Below, one piece after another: positions 13,659 to 17,398 of a stretch of DNA of 17,398 nt (position 1 is its first letter; the number at the start of each line of letters is the position of its first letter). The DNA lies in the NCBI GenBank assembly GCA_900769785.1, contig CAAGHV010000149.1, positions 1 to 17,398 on the forward strand, in the 5' to 3' direction. Under the pieces are notes generated by a model. The model was not told where the DNA came from. It searched no databases and saw nothing but the letters and a program-made list of their open reading frames with translations. This stretch comes from Bacteroidales bacterium (GTDB lineage Bacteria > Bacteroidota > Bacteroidia > Bacteroidales > P3). A program made the position numbers and the translations under genes.

Positions 13659-15743
13659 ATGAAATTAAAAAGACTAGTATTAGGATTTTTGATGGCGATT
13701 GTGTCGCTATCGGCAGTAGGCCAGCAGTTGAATCCCGCCAAGTGGAAGTACGACGTTAAGCCGACTTCGGGAAATGAAGCGGAGCTGGTATTTACAGTAA
13801 CATTAGACGAAAATTGGCACATCTATTCGCAACATACCGACGAGATGGGCCCCATTGGGTTGAGCTTCAGTTTCGATAAAAATGCCGACTATACACTGGT
13901 GGGCGGAGTAAGCGAACCCAAACCACACGAAGAGTACGACGAGATGTTTAAATGCACCATCCGTTCGTTTTCGGGTACCGTGGTGTTCAAGCAGAAAATC
14001 AAAATCAACAGTGCCAAGGATTTCACCGTGAAGGGAGTGATGTCGTACCAGCTTTGCAACGATGGCAGCTGCATAGCACCCGAGGACATAGACTTTGCCT
14101 TCAACGTAAAAGGTGCTAAGGCCGAAGCCGCCGCTGCTACAGAGCCGGCACAAGAAGAGGCTGCCGAAGATACAGCAGCAGCAATGGACGCCGACACCGT
14201 GGCAGCAGTGGAAGAAACCACCGAGGTAGCACAAGTGGAAACCACAGCAACCGAAGCTACCACCGAGAAAGAGGGCCGCTCTATCTGGTTCATATTCTTG
14301 ACAGCTTTCGGTATGGGCTTCATCACATTGCTTACCCCATGCGTATTCCCAATGATACCGATGACGCTTAATTTCTTTATGAAGGGCGGCGAAAACAAGA
14401 AGAAGGGCATGCGTCAGGCGTGGATGTTTGGTTTTTCAATCATATTCATCTACGGTGTGCTTGGCGTTATACTGTCGCTGATATTTGGCCCGCAGGTAAT
14501 GTATCTGATAGGCACCCACTGGATACCCAATTTGGTGTTCTTCGTTATATTCTTTGTCTTCGCATTGTCGTTTTTCGGCTTGTTTGAAATCACATTGCCC
14601 TCGTGGCTTATCAACAAATCGGACGAGGAAGCCGACAAAGGTGGCCTTTTGGCACCATTCTTTATAGCCCTTACCACAGTATTGGTATCCTTCAGCTGTA
14701 CAGGTCCTATATTGGGCGGAGCGTTGATAGAACTTAGTGCCGGCGAATCCAACCGCCTTATTCCGCTTATTTCCATGCTGGGCTTTGCTGTGGGCTTTGC
14801 GTTGCCGTTTACACTGTTGGCCATGTTCCCAAGCGTATTGAGCAACCTCAAATCGGGTAGCTGGTTGAACACTGTAAAGGTAGTATTCGCTTTCTTGGAA
14901 TTGGCACTAGGCCTCAAGTTCTTGAGTATGGCCGACCTTAGTGCCGGCTGGGGCATATTGGACCGCGAAACCTACTTGGCTTTGTGGATAACCATCTTTG
15001 GTTTGATGGGTCTTTACCTCATCGGCAAACTACGCTTCAAAGGCGACGACGAAATGCAAACCCTTGGTGTGGGCCGTTTGTTCCTTGCCATCATCACTTT
15101 TGCCTTTGTGGTGTATATGATACCCGGCTTGTGGGGTGCACCGCTTAAAGCCATATCGGGCTACGTTCCGCCTATGACTACGCAAGATTTTGACCTTGAA
15201 AAGAGCATTTACGAAAGCACCAAAAACATAACCGTATCGGCTGCCGCCGGCGAAAATGCCTCGGCTTTGCCTGCCAACCGCAAGTATGCCGACAAGCTGC
15301 ATATGCCTACCGGTTTCGACGGTTTCTACGACCTTGAAGAAGCCAAGGCTTATGCCAAAAAGGTAAACAAGCCGATATTCATAGACTTTACAGGCAAGAC
15401 TTGCGCCAACTGCCGCGAGATGGAGTATTATGTATGGACCGACCCCGAGGTGAAGCGCATTCTGAACGAAGAATACGTTATGGTGGCTTTGTATGCCGAT
15501 GTGAACTACATAGAATTGCCACAAGAGGAGTGGATTACCGACGCCAAAGGCAGGGAAATCAAAACCCTTGGCAAGCGTAACCTCGAATACCAAAAGACTA
15601 AGTACAACATGAACGCCCAGCCATATTATGTTTTGATAGACGCCGAAGAGAACGTGCTGACGGCTGAAAATCATAAATACGACCGCGACGTTCAAAAATT
15701 TATTGCGTTCCTCAACGAAGGCATAAGCAACTACAAGAAGTAG
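13659..15743 (+). CDS. Protein-disulfide reductase of the DsbD family
   Basis: The 694-residue inner-membrane protein carries electrons from cytosolic thioredoxin across the membrane to periplasmic thiol proteins. Domains in order: signal sequence (1-22); periplasmic N-terminal domain with YQLCNDGSC (Cys133 and Cys138, like the Cys103/Cys109 pair of E. coli DsbD); an Ala/Glu/Thr-rich linker (about 150-205); eight membrane segments (about 209-495) with Cys228 in LTPCVFPMIPM and Cys347 in VSFSCTGPILGG, the membrane redox pair; and a C-terminal thioredoxin-like domain with TCANC (Cys582, Cys585). All three redox pairs are present, so it should be active. The start is ATG 13659, because an upstream TTG (13611) lies in the promoter. 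The gene may not share an operon with its neighbours, as it has its own -7 box and a terminator at 15775-15805. Confidence 0.95.
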   Translation: MKLKRLVLGFLMAIVSLSAVGQQLNPAKWKYDVKPTSGNEAELVFTVTLDENWHIYSQHTDEMGPIGLSFSFDKNADYTLVGGVSEPKPHEEYDEMFKCTIRSFSGTVVFKQKIKINSAKDFTVKGVMSYQLCNDGSCIAPEDIDFAFNVKGAKAEAAAATEPAQEEAAEDTAAAMDADTVAAVEETTEVAQVETTATEATTEKEGRSIWFIFLTAFGMGFITLLTPCVFPMIPMTLNFFMKGGENKKKGMRQAWMFGFSIIFIYGVLGVILSLIFGPQVMYLIGTHWIPNLVFFVIFFVFALSFFGLFEITLPSWLINKSDEEADKGGLLAPFFIALTTVLVSFSCTGPILGGALIELSAGESNRLIPLISMLGFAVGFALPFTLLAMFPSVLSNLKSGSWLNTVKVVFAFLELALGLKFLSMADLSAGWGILDRETYLALWITIFGLMGLYLIGKLRFKGDDEMQTLGVGRLFLAIITFAFVVYMIPGLWGAPLKAISGYVPPMTTQDFDLEKSIYESTKNITVSAAAGENASALPANRKYADKLHMPTGFDGFYDLEEAKAYAKKVNKPIFIDFTGKTCANCREMEYYVWTDPEVKRILNEEYVMVALYADVNYIELPQEEWITDAKGREIKTLGKRNLEYQKTKYNMNAQPYYVLIDAEENVLTAENHKYDRDVQKFIAFLNEGISNYKK

Positions 15744-15774
15744 TATATCACATTTTTTACATTCTAATATCCCG

Positions 15775-15805
15775 AGGGGTTTCCGATAGCGGAGCCCCTT
15801 TTTTT
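15775..15805 (+). terminator. Rho-independent terminator after the dsbD-family gene
   Basis: AGGGG...TCCG pairs with CGGA...CCCCT around a 4-base ATAG loop with a small internal mismatch, followed by seven T. It starts 32 bases after the stop codon. Confidence 0.85.
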
Positions 15806-15834
15806 GTGTGCCCCCATGGCTGATGAAACAGTAG

Positions 15835-15966
15835 GCGACGGGTAATGCAATATTCCGAGTCGGGTGCGGGAGTAACGCGAGTCGGGTGCGGCGGCGGCCT
15901 GAGTCGGGTGCAAGATTGACCGGAGTCGGGTAGGAATCCGCCCTAAGTCGGGTGCCGATTTTGCCG
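15835..15966. repeat. 22-base tandem array B (GAGTCGGGTGC core)
   Basis: CGGGT begins at 15839, 15861, 15883, 15905, 15927 and 15949, exactly 22 bases apart, six units. Units 2-5 begin GAGTCGGGT, three of them with the full GAGTCGGGTGC; the last begins AAGTCGGGTGC, and the first is degenerate. The other 10-11 bases differ in every unit, though they tend to end in CCG or CCT. The array follows the dsbD-family terminator and lies between two plus-strand genes. A minus-strand open frame crosses it (15030-16007), but the period of 22 shifts frame each unit, so coding is ruled out. Confidence 0.93.
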
Positions 15967-16255
15967 CCCTCAAAAGGTACTGCCGCCATAGGCGTGGCAT
16001 AGCACATGGCAAGGCACCAAACGGGGTTCCTCCACTGGCATCAATCCTTGTGGCGAAAAGGCTTGGCAAGACATCGAAAGCAACAACTATTTTTCCGCCA
16101 TAGCGGTATAATAAGCGGAAACGCCGAAAACGAAACATGTGTTACGCGTTCCCATCAGTACCGATTAGCGTATGGTAGAGGGATATTAATCAGGGCATTG
16201 GTAATTTTGGATTATTTAACAGCGGAAACGCAAGCGGTTTTCAGAGTTTTATGAG
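15967..16255. promoter_or_regulatory. Regulatory region upstream of the TetR gene with repeated GCGGAAACGC
   Basis: No gene is seen in this part of the 547-base gap. GCGGAAACGC, itself GCG-GAAA-CGC, occurs at 16115-16124 and 16222-16231. TTTCCGC (16092-16098) forms an inverted repeat with GCGGAAA (16115-16121). The copy at 16222, followed by AAGCGGTTTTC, covers the position expected for the -33 element of the TetR promoter. It is a candidate self-operator. The binding role is inference. Confidence 0.4.
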
Positions 16256-16263
16256 TACTTTTG
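16256..16263 (+). promoter_or_regulatory. -7 box of the TetR gene
   Basis: TACTTTTG fits TAnnTTTG and lies 27 bases before the ATG at 16291. No exact TTG is found at the usual distance upstream. Confidence 0.65.
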
Positions 16264-16290
16264 CATCGTAATTAAAGATAGGACTAAGCA

Positions 16291-16908
16291 ATGTCAGCAG
16301 ACGAAGTAAGAAAACGCATACTCGACGAAGCCACGGCAATGTTTCTGCACGAAGGCTACCAAAAGACGAATCTGGACACTTTGGCACAGATGTTGTTTGT
16401 GTCGAAACGCACGATATACAAAATGTTTGGAAGCAAGAAGGAGCTTTACAAGGAGTGTATCAAAAGCATAGTTGATAGCACTACCAACTACGACGCAGAG
16501 ACCTTCTCTCAAAACAAACGTTCGGTGGTAAACATCCGCGACTTTATAGCGGGCCACTCCACGGGCGAGATGGTAGTGATGGAGCAGGCGCTCAACGACG
16601 TGCAGAAGTACTTTCCCGACATATACGAGGAGTGCCTCAAAAAGTCGGAGCAGCAACGTATGGTGCATATAATAAAGCAGGTGAAAGAGGGCCAGCAGAG
16701 GGGCGAAATACACGAGGGTGTAAACCCCGAGATAGTGGCTATGCTGGTGCAGGAGATGATACGGTCAAGGATTCAGCCCAACAGCACGCTGGACAATCCG
16801 CCCCTGCCCTACCTTCGGAGCGAAATATACCTCGAGATGGTGCGCATTTTCCTGCGGGGGCTGCTGAGCCAAGACAAGATTAAGGAATATGACGAGAACA
16901 TAACTTAG
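16291..16908 (+). CDS. TetR/AcrR-family transcriptional regulator
   Basis: The 205-residue cytosolic repressor-type protein has the usual N-terminal DNA-binding domain at about residues 5-55: RKRILDEATAMFLHEGYQKTNLDTLAQML, then the recognition helix VSKRTIYKMFGSKKELYKE. The turn GYQKTNLDTLA is close to the family consensus G-xx-TT-xx-IA. Residues 60-205 are the variable all-helical ligand and dimer domain, and give no ligand. Regulators of this kind usually control a neighbouring pump or envelope gene and themselves. Here no efflux gene is beside it: the next plus-strand gene is a nucleotidyltransferase 371 bases on, and the previous one is the dsbD-family gene. The likely self-operator is the GCGGAAACGC copy at 16222-16231. 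Length and composition are as in neighbours. Confidence 0.93.
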   Translation: MSADEVRKRILDEATAMFLHEGYQKTNLDTLAQMLFVSKRTIYKMFGSKKELYKECIKSIVDSTTNYDAETFSQNKRSVVNIRDFIAGHSTGEMVVMEQALNDVQKYFPDIYEECLKKSEQQRMVHIIKQVKEGQQRGEIHEGVNPEIVAMLVQEMIRSRIQPNSTLDNPPLPYLRSEIYLEMVRIFLRGLLSQDKIKEYDENIT

Positions 16909-17279
16909 TGTGCTATAAACCGATAGGACCTATTTAGGGGGAGGGCTCGAATAACTGCCTAAGCCATAACCAATACATAGTTAGTGCAAGAATAAGAAGT
17001 TTTTTGGGTTGCCCCCTATGTCCTTTCGACCATAGCAATGAAACAATCAGAGCAAGGTCGGTGTTGCCTTCAACCATAGTGAATTACTTTTTTCGAGCAT
17101 TGTAAAATGTTATCAAAATGGGGGGACACATCCATAACACAAACCTTTCCTCAATAACTAAATTGATTAAATCCCCGGTCCCCCCTTCCTTATATTTTGC
17201 TGTGCGGTGCTAAACATGTTGGCACGTTGTTTGTTTGAGATACCAAGTATTAGACTCTCGAACCGATAAACCACATGAT
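16909..17279. other. Gene-free stretch with two G/C-run inverted repeats
   Basis: No gene of its own is seen. An imperfect inverted repeat pairs AGGAC...TAGGGGG (16925-16941) with CCCCCTA...GTCCT (17012-17024), bounding about 100 bases. A second, perfect pair is GGGGGGAC (17120-17127) with GTCCCCCC (17178-17185). Neither has a following T run typical of a terminator. CCATA(A/G) occurs at 16964, 17030 and 17074, which are 66 and 44 apart, both multiples of 22. No standard promoter box was found before the gene at 17280. Confidence 0.5.
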
Positions 17280-17398
17280 ATGGACTATGCAATAATAGCT
17301 GCGGGCAATGGCAGCCGCCTGCACAACGAGGGCTGCCGATGGGCCAAACCACTGGTAAAGGTGGGTGGCGAAAGGCTGATAGACCGCCTGATACGAAT
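17280..17398 (+). CDS. Nucleotidyltransferase (NTP_transferase type), N-terminal fragment
   Basis: The window ends 39 codons into this gene. The N-terminus reads MDYAIIAAGNGSRL, then WAKPLVKVGGERLIDRLI. AAG-G-G-SRL with a following KPL and a Gly-Leu-Ile-Asp run is the nucleotide-binding start of sugar-phosphate nucleotidyltransferases and MobA-like proteins, a Rossmann-like fold that joins NTP to a phosphorylated sugar or cofactor. An ATG at 17275 is out of frame; 17280 is used. Which substrate it uses, or whether it is fused to another domain, needs the missing part. It is too near the edge to have been listed by length-limited gene finders. Confidence 0.82.
   Translation, partial: MDYAIIAAGNGSRLHNEGCRWAKPLVKVGGERLIDRLIR

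Noticed and set aside
15835..15966. CRISPR array
   Set aside because: Alternating conserved and variable segments invite the idea, but the repeat is about 11 bases and the variable part about 11 bases, far below any known CRISPR, and no cas gene is present.
15030..16007. Long minus-strand open frame (325 codons)
   Set aside because: It lies mostly antisense to the well-supported dsbD-family gene, crosses a terminator and runs through a 22-base array that shifts frame every unit.
17250..17279. tRNA-like TCGAACC stretch
   Set aside because: Checked for a T-arm and acceptor stem; no cloverleaf can be built and no CCA end is present.

Overview
The window looks like a Bacteroidota chromosome, most likely order Bacteroidales. 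Seven or more transcription units have a TAnnTTTG -7 box just upstream, several with a TTG about 20 bases before it, which is the Bacteroides-type promoter. Gene content agrees: an HU-HIG type DNA-binding protein, a ruvX-def-TPR cluster, a PhoU-tailed Na/Pi transporter and a DsbD-family reductase. The first 18 bases are the 3' end of an Illumina adapter, so the window begins at an untrimmed contig end. No plasmid, phage or IS gene was recognised.

Layout. 20-625: C-terminal part of an ABC-F ATPase, then two terminators shared with convergent genes. 783-5566, minus strand: a class I aminotransferase with its own promoter, an ALDH3-type aldehyde dehydrogenase, and a pair of lipoproteins of the GNA1162/DUF799 and probable DUF4810 types, the second with a long charged coiled coil built from an 87-base in-frame repeat. 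5655-6024, minus: RNase P RNA (rnpB) with a clear promoter. 6025-6981: AT-rich gene-free DNA containing a 22-base periodic array. 6982-8028, plus: a small unknown protein and an HU-family protein. 8136-9711, minus: ruvX, def and a TPR lipoprotein. 10002-15743, plus: Na/Pi cotransporter, an ICMT-type membrane methyltransferase, an exported unknown protein and a DsbD-family thiol reductase. 15744-16290: a second clear 22-base array and a probable regulatory region. 16291-16908: a TetR regulator. 17280 to the end: the start of a nucleotidyltransferase.

Most genes are housekeeping or envelope genes: ribosome-associated ATPase, RNase P, N-terminal deformylation, Holliday junction resolution, lipoproteins, periplasmic disulfide reduction and phosphate uptake. 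The most unusual signal is non-coding. In at least two, probably three and possibly more gene-free stretches, short GC-rich cores recur at exactly 22-base spacing while the other half of each unit varies. The core sequence differs between loci but the spacing is the same. A period of 22 is not a multiple of three, so this is not coding. It is about two helical turns and would place the cores on one face of the DNA. I cannot assign it to a named element.
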